In this document: in pieces, positions 1 through 7,649 of the stretch
Position numbering within the stretch: position 1 is the first letter of the stretch
Layout: every line of letters begins with the position of its first letter
DNA from: Salsipaludibacter albus
GTDB taxonomy: Bacteria > Actinomycetota > Nitriliruptoria > Nitriliruptorales > Nitriliruptoraceae
Length of the DNA: 42,650 nt
NCBI RefSeq assembly: GCF_019798055.1
Contig: NZ_JAHOPH010000032.1
Location: forward strand, 1-42,650
Direction: 5' to 3'
The notes under the pieces: model-generated
What the model was told of the DNA's origin: nothing
The model's input: the letters and a program-made list of their open reading frames with translations, nothing else
Databases searched by the model: none
Made by a program: the position numbers and the translations under genes

Positions 1-1972
1 GGGTGGGGCTGGGGGTCGGCGACGGGGTCGGGCTGGGGGACTCGAGCTCGAAGGCGTCGAGGTCGGGCTCCGGGAACTCCTCCACCTCGAGGTCGGCCAC
101 GGCGGCCGTCATGAACCGCTGCCAGATGTCGGCTGGCAGGTTCGCCCCGGACAGGCCCTCGACCGGCTCGTTGGAGTCCAGTCGGCCGACCCAGACGGCG
201 GTGGCCCGCTGGGGGACGTAGCCGGCGAACCAGCCGTCCGCGCCGCCCTGGGTCGTCCCGGTCTTGCCGGCGACCGGGCGGTCCTCCAGCGCCGCCCCAC
301 TGCCGGTGCCGTCCGTGACGACGCCCCGGAGGATGTCGGTCGTGACGTGGGCGACGTTGGCGTCCAGCACCGCCTCCTGGGTGGTGGGGGAGACGTAGAT
401 CTCCTCGCCGTCGGCCGTCTCGATCGATCGGACGAGGTGGGCCTCGACCTGGAGCCCCTCGGCGGCGAGGGTCCCGTACGCCTCGGCCAGCTCGATCGCC
501 GTGAACTCGTCCACGCCGAGGGTCGTCGTCTCGGCCAGTGAGAAGGTCTGGCGCTCCTCGCCGTCCGCCGTCGTGCGTTCACGCGGCAGGCCCATGCGTG
601 CGGCCACGTCGACCACCAGCTCGACGCCGACCTCGCGCTGGATGTTGATGAACGCCGTGTTCGCCGACACCTCGGTCGCCCGCCGCAGCGTGATGTCCCC
701 GCGGTCCTCGTCTGCGTAGTCGCGGACCGTGGTCTCCTCGCCGTCCTCGCCCTCGACCTCGATCTCGGCCGGTGCGTCGAACTCCTGCTCGGGCGAGATG
801 CCCTCGCCGAGTGCGGCGACGTCGGTGAATGCCTTGAAGGTGGAGCCGACCTGGCGGGGACCGTTGGTGGCGACGTTGAACTGCTGGGTGCCGAAGTCCG
901 GACCGCCGACGAGCGCGACGACCTCGCCACTGGTCGGTTCCACCGAGACCAGAGCCCCGGACAGGCCCTCGACGTCGAACTCGTTGTCGGCCACGCCCTC
1001 GCGGACGGCCTCCTCGCCCGCCAGCTGGGCGTCGAGGTCCAGCCCCGTGCGGATCACCAGGTCCTGGGCGATCGCCTCCGCCCCGAGCGCGGCCACGACC
1101 TCGTCCTTGACGGCGTCGAGGTAGTAGGGCGCCGTCTGGGCGGTCGCCGCGGAGTCCGTGCCCACCTCCGGGAGTCCGGCCGCGACCACCTCGTCGTGCT
1201 CGTCCTGGGTGATCCAGCCCTCCTCGAGCATCCCGTCGAGCACGTAGACACGGCGTCGGTCGGCCGCCTCCGGCTCCTCCGCGGGGTCGAGGTTCTCGGG
1301 CGACTGGATGATGCCGGCCAGCGTCGCCGCCTGGTTGAGGGTCAGCTCACGCGCGTCGACCCCGAAGTAGGTCTCGGCGGCCGCACCGATGCCGACGGCA
1401 CCACGTCCCCAGTAGATGGTGTTGAGGTACCACTCGAGGATGGTGTCCTTGTCGGTGGTCCGCTCCAGCTTGATCGCCAGGGCCGCCTCGTTGACCTTGC
1501 GCCACAGCGTCTGGTCGTCGCCCACCACGGCGTTCTTGATGTACTGCTGGGTCAGCGTGGACCCGCCCTGCTCGATCGAGCCGGCCCGAACGTTGACGTA
1601 CAGCGCGCGGGCGATGCCCAGTGGCGCCACGCCCTTGTGGGTGTAGAAGTCCCGGTCCTCGGCCGATAGCACGGCCAGGCCCACGTAGTCGGGGAGCTCC
1701 TCCAGGGACACGTCCTGGCGGGTGACGTCGCCGGCCAGCGTGCCCACGACCTCGCCGTCGCGGTCCAGGACGGTGGTCGCGCCGGGCGCGATGTCGGAGG
1801 GCAGCGGGACCCGGACGAACAGCACGAACAGCGTCGCGGCGCCCAGCAGTCCGACGATCAGCAGGGGGATCGCGAGCCACTTCAGCCAGGTCGTCCAGCG
1901 TCGCCGGGGACGACCGGTCGACCCGCCGGCGGACGCGCGGGTGCTGCGGGAGGAGCGGGGTTGGGATGACAT
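1..1972 (-). CDS. Class A penicillin-binding protein (transglycosylase/transpeptidase), 3' end outside window
   Basis: Bifunctional peptidoglycan synthase anchored in the membrane; it polymerises lipid II and crosslinks peptides. I translated it from the ATG at 1972 and it stays open to the left edge (657 codons seen). A basic N-tail is followed by one membrane segment at about 31-54. The GT51 domain follows, with SAEDRDFYTHKG (about 103-114), GGSTLTQQ (136-143), a RKVNEA motif and a YLNTIYWGRGA motif near 184-194. The transpeptidase domain has the SxxK motif STFK (Ser379), SAN (438-440) and KTG (572-574). The visible C-terminus is a Ser-Pro-Thr-Pro repeat, a typical wall-spanning tail. No ribosome binding site precedes the ATG; a -10-like TACCGT lies 7 nt upstream (1980-1985), so the message may be leaderless. 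The family is certain; which ponA paralogue it is cannot be told. Confidence 0.95.
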   Translation of the reverse strand, partial: MSSQPRSSRSTRASAGGSTGRPRRRWTTWLKWLAIPLLIVGLLGAATLFVLFVRVPLPSDIAPGATTVLDRDGEVVGTLAGDVTRQDVSLEELPDYVGLAVLSAEDRDFYTHKGVAPLGIARALYVNVRAGSIEQGGSTLTQQYIKNAVVGDDQTLWRKVNEAALAIKLERTTDKDTILEWYLNTIYWGRGAVGIGAAAETYFGVDARELTLNQAATLAGIIQSPENLDPAEEPEAADRRRVYVLDGMLEEGWITQDEHDEVVAAGLPEVGTDSAATAQTAPYYLDAVKDEVVAALGAEAIAQDLVIRTGLDLDAQLAGEEAVREGVADNEFDVEGLSGALVSVEPTSGEVVALVGGPDFGTQQFNVATNGPRQVGSTFKAFTDVAALGEGISPEQEFDAPAEIEVEGEDGEETTVRDYADEDRGDITLRRATEVSANTAFINIQREVGVELVVDVAARMGLPRERTTADGEERQTFSLAETTTLGVDEFTAIELAEAYGTLAAEGLQVEAHLVRSIETADGEEIYVSPTTQEAVLDANVAHVTTDILRGVVTDGTGSGAALEDRPVAGKTGTTQGGADGWFAGYVPQRATAVWVGRLDSNEPVEGLSGANLPADIWQRFMTAAVADLEVEEFPEPDLDAFELESPSPTPSPTPSPT

Positions 1973-2137
1973 CGACCGCACGGTAGCGAGGTGGTCGACG
2001 GTGGCCACGCACGCTTCCCGTGCCGCCGGCCACCACCGCGGACCGACGCCTGACCGCCCCGTTCGGCCATGGAGGTGACCCGGGTAGCGCATACGGTCGA
2101 GCGTCGCGAACGACGTTCACGACCGAGGAGGTTCGAC

Positions 2138-2944
2138 ATGGCGACGGATGGATCGAGGGCGGGCCGGTTCGATGGCCGGGTGGCGCTGGTCACCGGCGGT
2201 GGCTCGGGGATCGGGGCCGCCTCGGCCCGTCGACTGGCGGCCGAGGGAGCGCGCGTGGCCGTGCTGGGCCGCACCCGCGAGGACCTCGACGACGTGGTCG
2301 CGTCGATCGAGCAGGCCGGGGGCACGGCGATGGCCGTGCCGGGTGACGTCGCCGAGGCCGACGACACGGTCGCCGCGTGCGACAGGATCGTGGGGGAGTG
2401 GGGCCGGCTCGACGTGGTCGTGGCCAATGCCGGCGTCAACGGCGTGTGGGCGCCGATCGACGAGCTCGGGGCCGACGACTTCCGCCACACGCTGGACGTC
2501 AACCTCACGGGGACCTACCTGACCATCCGTGCGGCGGTGCCGCACCTGCGGGCCCACGGTGGCGCGGTCGTGGTCACGTCGTCGGTCAACGGCACGCGGA
2601 TGTTCTCCAACACCGGCGCGACCGCCTACGCGACCTCCAAGGCCGGGCAGGTCGCGCTGGCACGGATGCTGGCGCTGGAGTTGGCCAGCGACGGGATCCG
2701 TGTGAACACGATCTGTCCCGGCGCGATCGAGTCCGACATCGACTCCAGCACCGAGGACCGCGGCACCGACGAGGTCGCCGAGCCGGTGGAGTTCCCCGAG
2801 GGCGAGATCCCGTTGACCGACGGGGCACCGGGCACGGCCGAGCAGGCCGCCGCCGTGGTCGCGTTCCTGGCCAGCGACGACGCCGCCCACGTCACCGGTG
2901 CCGAGGTGTTCGTCGACGGTGCCCAGTCCCTGCTGCAGGGCTGA
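2138..2944 (+). CDS. Short-chain dehydrogenase/reductase (classical SDR)
   Basis: A 268-aa NAD(P)-dependent oxidoreductase, the usual length for classical SDRs. The Rossmann motif TGGGSGIG lies near residues 21-28 and the NAG motif near 105. The catalytic Ser is in VVTSSVNG and the YxxxK pair is in AYATSK. The C-terminal AAxVAFLASDDAAHVTGAE stretch is the standard SDR ending. I chose the ATG at 2138 because a strong GAGGAGG (2125-2131) sits 6 nt upstream; longer in-frame starts lack one. It stands alone, divergent from the penicillin-binding protein, and ends at a hairpin at 2954-2986. The substrate cannot be read from the sequence. Confidence 0.92.
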   Translation: MATDGSRAGRFDGRVALVTGGGSGIGAASARRLAAEGARVAVLGRTREDLDDVVASIEQAGGTAMAVPGDVAEADDTVAACDRIVGEWGRLDVVVANAGVNGVWAPIDELGADDFRHTLDVNLTGTYLTIRAAVPHLRAHGGAVVVTSSVNGTRMFSNTGATAYATSKAGQVALARMLALELASDGIRVNTICPGAIESDIDSSTEDRGTDEVAEPVEFPEGEIPLTDGAPGTAEQAAAVVAFLASDDAAHVTGAEVFVDGAQSLLQG

Positions 2945-2953
2945 CCGCACGAC

Positions 2954-2986
2954 GAGCGGCCGCCCCGGGATCCGGGACGGCCGCTC
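2954..2986. terminator. GC-rich hairpin between convergent genes
   Basis: GAGCGGCCGCCCCGGA pairs with TCCGGGACGGCCGCTC with one mismatch and almost no loop. There is no T-run, as is common in high-GC actinobacteria. It lies between the convergent ends of the SDR gene and the 59-aa gene and could stop transcription from both sides. Confidence 0.6.
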
Positions 2987-3000
2987 GAGGTCGGTGCGGT

Positions 3001-3180
3001 TCAGGCGTGGCGGACGGCGGGTGCCGCCTCCACGCGCTCGGCCAGGCGGTGCAGGACCGCGGCCACGGCGACCCGGTACCGCCCGGGAGGGCGGGGTCGT
3101 TGGGCGGCCAACTGTTCGTGGCGACGCAGGGCGTCGGCGACACGAGCCTGGTGGAGTTGCAGGTGCAGTTGCGGTTCCAT
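3001..3180 (-). CDS. Small conserved-looking protein, 59 aa
   Basis: Starts at the ATG at 3180 with GAGGAAA as ribosome binding site about 5 nt upstream, and ends at the TGA at 3001. The protein is basic and probably helical, beginning MEPQLHLQLHQARVADALRR and ending in a second Ala/Arg-rich helix. Actinobacteria often carry small proteins with a similar LHxQLxxxRxADxxR N-terminus; I know of no established function. It is the last gene of a unit that holds a promoter (3451-3479), a 26-codon leader ORF and a stem-loop. An in-frame extension upstream of 3180 exists but has no ribosome binding site. Regulation by transcript structure or leader translation is inferred from the layout. Confidence 0.6.
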   Translation of the reverse strand: MEPQLHLQLHQARVADALRRHEQLAAQRPRPPGRYRVAVAAVLHRLAERVEAAPAVRHA

Positions 3181-3250
3181 GGTTGTTTCCTCGTGTGGTG
3201 GGTGGTGGGGCCACCGGTTCGAGGTGTCGAAGCAACTGCGCCGAGACGAC

Positions 3251-3284
3251 GAAACGCGGTGACCGCTGGCCACCGCGTCGTTTC
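3251..3284 (-). promoter_or_regulatory. Stem-loop between leader ORF and 59-aa gene
   Basis: CGCGGTG (3255-3261) and CACCGCG (3271-3277) form a perfect 7-bp stem with a 9-nt loop. The stem continues after a 3-nt bulge with GAAA (3251-3254) and TTTC (3281-3284). It lies 16 nt beyond the stop of the leader ORF in the minus-strand transcript, where attenuators are usually found. Confidence 0.45.
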
Positions 3285-3299
3285 CGAAAGGGTGCCAGG

Positions 3300-3380
3300 T
3301 CAGATCGTGTGATCGACCATGGCGCACGACGGTGCGGCCCCGGTGCTGCCGAGGGATGCCGGAATGAAGGTCGTCCTCAT
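3300..3380 (-). CDS. Putative 26-aa leader peptide
   Basis: A short ORF from the ATG at 3380 to the TGA at 3300 encodes MRTTFIPASLGSTGAAPSCA followed by MVDHTI. It is preceded by one of the best Shine-Dalgarno sites in the window: GGGAGGTGA, ending 4 nt before the ATG. It is the first ORF after the promoter at 3451-3479, and a stem-loop then the 59-aa gene follow. There is no obvious run of one amino acid, so if it is an attenuator its signal is unclear. It could also be a small functional protein. Confidence 0.45.
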   Translation of the reverse strand: MRTTFIPASLGSTGAAPSCAMVDHTI

Positions 3381-3450
3381 CGGCTCACCTCCCGGGGTCG
3401 CGTTCGTCGTGTGGTCCGTCCGGGCGTCGGGCCCGTTCGGGGTGCGGGGG

Positions 3451-3479
3451 AACGTACACGGCCACCCCCCACCTGCCAA
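3451..3479 (-). promoter_or_regulatory. Housekeeping sigma promoter for the leader/59-aa unit
   Basis: On the minus strand, TTGGCA (3479-3474) and TACGTT (3456-3451) are separated by exactly 17 bp. This is a good match to the primary sigma factor consensus. It predicts a 5' leader of roughly 65 nt before the ATG at 3380. Confidence 0.6.
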
Positions 3480-3544
3480 GGGTCGACCACGCGATGTCCG
3501 CTGATCGCCCGATCCGGACCGAGATCGCGGTCGGACGTATCACG

Positions 3545-3576
3545 ACGCGACCCGGGCGCTCCGGCCCGGGTCGCGT
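3545..3576 (-). terminator. Perfect 13-bp hairpin terminator after acyl-CoA dehydrogenase gene
   Basis: ACGCGACCCGGGC and GCCCGGGTCGCGT are perfect inverted repeats around a 6-nt loop, 14 nt past the stop codon at 3591. There is no T-tract. Confidence 0.7.
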
Positions 3577-3590
3577 GGCGGTGCGGAAGG

Positions 3591-5456
3591 TCAGAAGGCG
3601 CCCTCGGGCAGCTCCATGAGCGAGCCGTCCTCGGCCATGGCCTGCTCGCGACGGTGGCGGGTCTTGGGCAGCACGGTCCGCGCCCAGTAGCGCGCCGAGG
3701 CGACCTTGCCGGTGTAGAAGTCGGTGTCGCGGCCCGCGCCGCCATCGGCTGCGAGCGCGTCGTGGGCCACCTCGGCCTGGCGCAGCAGCAGCCAGCCGAT
3801 CAGGAGCTCGGACAGCGATTCGAGCATGGACACCGTGTGCAGCCCGGTCTTGTACAGCTCGCCGGCCTGGGCGGCGTCGTCCCGGGCGGCCATGGCCCAG
3901 CCCAGCATGTGGCCCAGGTGGCCCTGCACGTCCTCGAGTGCCTGGCCCAGGGCCTTGCGCTCGTCGGCGAACTCGTCGCGACCGGTGTCGACCGTCTCCT
4001 TGACCTGTCCGGCGAACCAGAACAGCGTCTGGGCGTTGTCGCGGGCGATCTTGCGGAACACCAGGTCCAGTGACTGGATCGCGGTCGTGCCCTCGTAGAG
4101 CGTGTCGATCTTGGCGTCGCGGATGTACTGCTCGATCGGGTAGTCACGGGTGAAGCCGGAGCCGCCGAACACCTGCAGCGAGTCGGCCAGCAGCTCGTAG
4201 GCCTTCTCGGAGCAGTAGCCCTTGACCAGTGGCAGCAGCAGGTCGTTGCGGCGCTCCCAGGCGTCGCGCTCCTCGCCGTCGGCGAGCATCGCCTGGTCCT
4301 GCATCACGCCGGCATAGGTGCACAGGGCCCGCATGCCCTCGGCGTGCACCTTCTGGTCCATCAGCAGCCGGCGGACGTCGGGGTGGTTGATGATGGTGAC
4401 CTTGGGGGCGGTCTTGTCGGCCATCCGGGTCAGGTCGGCCCCCTGCACGCGCACCTTGGCGTACTCCAGGGCGTTGAGGTAGCCGGTCGACAGGGTCGAC
4501 ATGGCCTTGACCCCGATGCTCATCCGGGCGTGCTCGATGATGCGGAACATCTGGGCGATGCCGTCGCCGTGGCCGTCGCGCTCGCCGACCAGGTAGCCGA
4601 CGGCCGGCCGGTCGGGGTCGGCACCGAAGGTCAGCTCGCAGGTCGCGGAGGCCTTGATGCCCATCTTGTCCTCGAGGTTGGTGACCTTCACCCCGTTGCG
4701 CTCACCCAGCGTGCCCTCGTCGTCCAGGACGTGGAACTTCGGCACGATGAACAGTCGCAGGCCCTTGGTGCCGGGCTCGCCACCCTCGGGTCGCGCCAGC
4801 ACGAGGTGCACGGTGTTGGCGTGGGTCTGGGCGTCGGCGGAGGTGATGAACCGCTTGACCCCCGTGAGGTGCCAGGTCGAGCCCAGGCCAGAACCGTCGT
4901 CCTCGGCGACCTTGACCGCCTTGGTGACGCCGGCGCCGACGTCGGACCCGGCGTCGGGCTCGGTCAGGACCATCGTCGCGCCCCAGCGGTCGTGCACCAT
5001 GTGCTGGCCGAACCGGTCGTACTGGGCAGGCGTGCCCTCGTCGGACAGCACCTGGCCGAACAGCGGACCCATGAACCACAGCGTCGCCGCGGCATGGGCG
5101 CCGGACATCAGCTCGTAGGCCGCCCAGCGCAGGGTCGGTGTCGTGCCCATCCCGCCCAGCTCGGTCGACAGCGACAGGAGGTGCCACTGGTCGTCGTGGA
5201 AGGCCTCGAGGGCCGCGTGGAGCTCGTCGGGGATCGTGACGTCGCCGTCGGCGTCCAGGTGCAGGGGTGTCCGGTCGGCCGGGACGAACGAGTCGGCCCA
5301 CGGGCCCTCGCCGGTGAAGCGGGCGAACTCGGCCAGCATCATCCTCGCGGTGTCGGCGTCCACGGGGAACGTGTCCGTGCCCAGCCAGTCCTGGGTCCGG
5401 AACACCTCGTAGAGGTTGAACTCGATGTCGCGGAGGTTGCCGTGGTAGTGGCTCAT
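3591..5456 (-). CDS. Acyl-CoA dehydrogenase, large (DmdC/FadE-like) form
   Basis: A 621-aa FAD enzyme that oxidises an acyl-CoA to the 2-enoyl-CoA. The start MSHYHGNLRDIEFNLYEVFR and the length of about 600 aa match the family with an extra N-terminal segment and a C-terminal helical domain, which includes 3-methylmercaptopropionyl-CoA dehydrogenase. The FAD/substrate motif LTEPDAGSD is at 164-172. GGSGFTRDYPIEQYIRD is at 431-447, and the likely catalytic Glu455 is in YEGTTAIQ. The ATG at 5456 has a GAGGA site 8 nt upstream. It is divergent from a TetR regulator, with a candidate operator over its promoter. Many actinobacterial members are general fatty-acid FadEs, so the substrate is open. 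Confidence 0.92.
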   Translation of the reverse strand: MSHYHGNLRDIEFNLYEVFRTQDWLGTDTFPVDADTARMMLAEFARFTGEGPWADSFVPADRTPLHLDADGDVTIPDELHAALEAFHDDQWHLLSLSTELGGMGTTPTLRWAAYELMSGAHAAATLWFMGPLFGQVLSDEGTPAQYDRFGQHMVHDRWGATMVLTEPDAGSDVGAGVTKAVKVAEDDGSGLGSTWHLTGVKRFITSADAQTHANTVHLVLARPEGGEPGTKGLRLFIVPKFHVLDDEGTLGERNGVKVTNLEDKMGIKASATCELTFGADPDRPAVGYLVGERDGHGDGIAQMFRIIEHARMSIGVKAMSTLSTGYLNALEYAKVRVQGADLTRMADKTAPKVTIINHPDVRRLLMDQKVHAEGMRALCTYAGVMQDQAMLADGEERDAWERRNDLLLPLVKGYCSEKAYELLADSLQVFGGSGFTRDYPIEQYIRDAKIDTLYEGTTAIQSLDLVFRKIARDNAQTLFWFAGQVKETVDTGRDEFADERKALGQALEDVQGHLGHMLGWAMAARDDAAQAGELYKTGLHTVSMLESLSELLIGWLLLRQAEVAHDALAADGGAGRDTDFYTGKVASARYWARTVLPKTRHRREQAMAEDGSLMELPEGAF

Positions 5457-5522
5457 CGTGATCCTCGTCGGGACGGGCGTGCTGGCGGGCGCACAGACTT
5501 GGAGCGACCACTCAAAATCCGT

Positions 5523-5559
5523 GAGCAGTATTGTAACACGCACTCCAGATGTTCGTCGA
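5523..5559 (-). promoter_or_regulatory. Candidate promoter and TetR operator for the acyl-CoA dehydrogenase gene
   Basis: On the minus strand, TACAAT (5535-5530) is a near-consensus -10, with TCGACG (5559-5554) 18 bp upstream as a weak -35. An imperfect inverted repeat covers the -10: GAGCAGTATT at 5523-5532 against AACACGCACTC at 5535-5545, with a one-base bulge. The stretch is strikingly AT-rich for this genome. The divergent TetR gene makes it the natural operator candidate. Confidence 0.4.
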
Positions 5560-5679
5560 GGGATTGGTGACGTCGAACCCGCCGGGGTGGAGGTAGCGTC
5601 GTGGCCCGGCGTCGGTGGCCCGCGGCCGGCTCGCGGGCCGTGGACGACCGCGGCAGCTCGACATCGAGGACGAGGACAC

Positions 5680-6273
5680 ATGGCGCGCTACCGGGTGGGC
5701 ATCGAGACCCGCGAGCGGATCCTGGACGCCACCCGGCAGGTGCTGGGGGACCAGGGCCTGGAGTCGGCCACCCTCAAGGCGATCACCGACCGGGCGGGGG
5801 TCGGCGCCGGCTCCTTCTACAACCTGTTCGAGTCCAAGGAGGCCGCGATCTGGGAGGTGCTCGCCGAGGCGATCACGGCGGTCGACCCGGACCCGGACGG
5901 CCACGGCAGCGAGACGGTCGACGACCTCGTCACGGCCTTCGTGGCGTTCGTCACGGGCGAGACCGCGACCCTGGCGCGCATCCACCTCCAGCTGGCCGGC
6001 ATGGCGTTGACCGCCCCGGACGTCGCCGCCCCGATCGCCCGGTCCCACGCCCGCCGGGTCGACCGGTTCCAGGCCGCGATGCGACGCCACGACCCGGAGC
6101 TCGACCAGGCGACCGCGGTGGCCCATGCCGAGTTGCTGCTGGGAGCGCTGACCGGCCTGGCCATCCGCAACGCCATGGATCCCGACTTCGACCTCGCCGC
6201 CCACGCCGCAGCCCTGCCGCGACACCCGGGTGACCGCGCCAGTTCCCCCCTGGCCGGGCGCACCGGCTCGTGA
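5680..6273 (+). CDS. TetR-family transcriptional regulator
   Basis: A 197-aa DNA-binding repressor. The N-terminal helix-turn-helix shows TRERILDATRQVLGDQGLES followed by the recognition-helix stretch AGVGAGSFYNLFESKEA (about 45-61), the standard TetR_N pattern. The C-terminal ligand domain is helical with no recognisable subgroup. The ATG at 5680 has a GAGGA site about 6 nt upstream. The gene overlaps the next one by 4 bp (GTGA), so it is co-transcribed with the two CNNM/CBS genes. It also sits divergent from a fatty-acid-type acyl-CoA dehydrogenase. Control of the dehydrogenase by an acyl-CoA ligand is the simplest inference; control of its own operon is equally possible. Confidence 0.9.
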   Translation: MARYRVGIETRERILDATRQVLGDQGLESATLKAITDRAGVGAGSFYNLFESKEAAIWEVLAEAITAVDPDPDGHGSETVDDLVTAFVAFVTGETATLARIHLQLAGMALTAPDVAAPIARSHARRVDRFQAAMRRHDPELDQATAVAHAELLLGALTGLAIRNAMDPDFDLAAHAAALPRHPGDRASSPLAGRTGS

Positions 6274-7649
6274 CCCCGACCCTCGCCCTCCTGCTGGTCG
6301 TCGTCCTGGTGGCGGGAAACGCCTTGTTCGTGGCCGCCGAGTTCGGGCTGGTGAGTGCGTCGCGGGGCGAGCTGGAGGAACGGGCGCAGCGGGGTGACCG
6401 CGCCGCTGGCCGCGCCCTGGGCCAGCTCGCGAACCTCTCGTTCGTCCTGTCGGCCTGCCAGTTCGGGATCACCGCGACGTCCCTGCTGGTGGGGTTCCTG
6501 GCCGAGGACGCGGTCGGCGCCGTGTTGGTCCAGCCGGTCGTCGACGCGCTGGGGCTGCCCAGTGGGAGCACGACGACCATCTCGGTCGCCGCGGCCTTCC
6601 TGATCTCGACGATGTTCCAGATGGTCGTCGGCGAGCTCGCCCCGAAGAACCTCGCGATCTCGCGGCCGGAGGCCACCTCGGTGGCGACGTCGTTGCCCCT
6701 GCAGATCTTCGGCGTGGTCTTCGGACCGGTCATCCGGGTGTTCGACGGCGCCGCTGCATGGCTGACCCGTCGGGTGTTCCGCGTGGAGGTGCAGGACGAG
6801 CTCGCCGGTGGGCTCAGCCTCGACGAGCTGTCGAGGATCATCGAGGCGTCGGGTCGGGACGGCACGTTGTCGGACCAGCAGGCCATGCTGCTCGGCCGGG
6901 CGGTGTCGCTGGGGGACCGGCGCGCCGTCGAGGTGATGGTGCCGCGGCCCGACATCGCCTGGGTCGAGTCCTCGGAGCCGTTGTCGACGCTGCGGGACGC
7001 CGCCCGGAGGACCGGCCACTCCCGGTTCCCCGTCCGTGACGGCGACCGGGTGACGGGGTCGGTGCACGTCAAGGACCTGCTCCGGGTGCCGGCGGCCGAC
7101 CACGACCGGGTGACGGTCGAGGAGGTCACGACCGGCGTGCTGCTGGTGCCCGAGAGCGAGACCCTGCGTCGCCTCCTGCTGCGACTGCGCAGCGAAGCCC
7201 GGACCTTCGGTGTCGTGGTCGACGAGTACGGCGTGTCGACCGGCCTGGTCACGCTGGAGGACGTCCTGGAACAGCTGGTCGGGCGGATCGAGGACGAGCA
7301 CGATCCGCGTGGCGTGCCGATGGTGCGCCGGCTCGGCCAGGGCACCTTCCTGGTGGCCGGCCGCCTGCCGGTGGATCGGCTGGGCGATCTCGCCGGCACC
7401 GACGTGCCCGTGGCCGACTACGACACCGTCGCCGGCTTCGTGATCAGCGAACTGGGCAGGATCCCGACCGAGGGCGACCGCGTCGAGACCGCCGACGCCG
7501 CGTGGGAGGTCACCCGGATGGAGGGCCAGCGGGTCGCTGAACTCCGCCTGGAGGTGACGTCGTCGGGTGACGATCGTCCCGAGGACGAGCTCGACCTGCC
7601 CGCCGCCGTCACCGAGACCCGGTCGCCCGACGACGAGGACTCGTCATGA
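6270..7649 (+). CDS. CNNM/CBS-domain membrane protein (CorC/HlyC family), first of tandem pair
   Basis: A 459-aa membrane protein of the CNNM (DUF21) family, linked to Mg2+/Co2+ export and also known as hemolysin-like. Membrane segments begin at the GTG start (LALLLVVVLVAGNALFVAAEF). The conserved VVGELAPKNLA motif lies near 116-126. A CBS pair follows at about 200-340, with SRFPVRDGDRVTGSVHVKDLL and VVVDEYGVSTGLVTLEDVLE. The C-terminus is a CorC_HlyC domain of about 80 aa. It overlaps the TetR gene upstream and the second CNNM gene downstream, each by 4 bp, implying translational coupling. Transport activity is inferred from the family. Confidence 0.92.
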   Translation: MTPTLALLLVVVLVAGNALFVAAEFGLVSASRGELEERAQRGDRAAGRALGQLANLSFVLSACQFGITATSLLVGFLAEDAVGAVLVQPVVDALGLPSGSTTTISVAAAFLISTMFQMVVGELAPKNLAISRPEATSVATSLPLQIFGVVFGPVIRVFDGAAAWLTRRVFRVEVQDELAGGLSLDELSRIIEASGRDGTLSDQQAMLLGRAVSLGDRRAVEVMVPRPDIAWVESSEPLSTLRDAARRTGHSRFPVRDGDRVTGSVHVKDLLRVPAADHDRVTVEEVTTGVLLVPESETLRRLLLRLRSEARTFGVVVDEYGVSTGLVTLEDVLEQLVGRIEDEHDPRGVPMVRRLGQGTFLVAGRLPVDRLGDLAGTDVPVADYDTVAGFVISELGRIPTEGDRVETADAAWEVTRMEGQRVAELRLEVTSSGDDRPEDELDLPAAVTETRSPDDEDSS

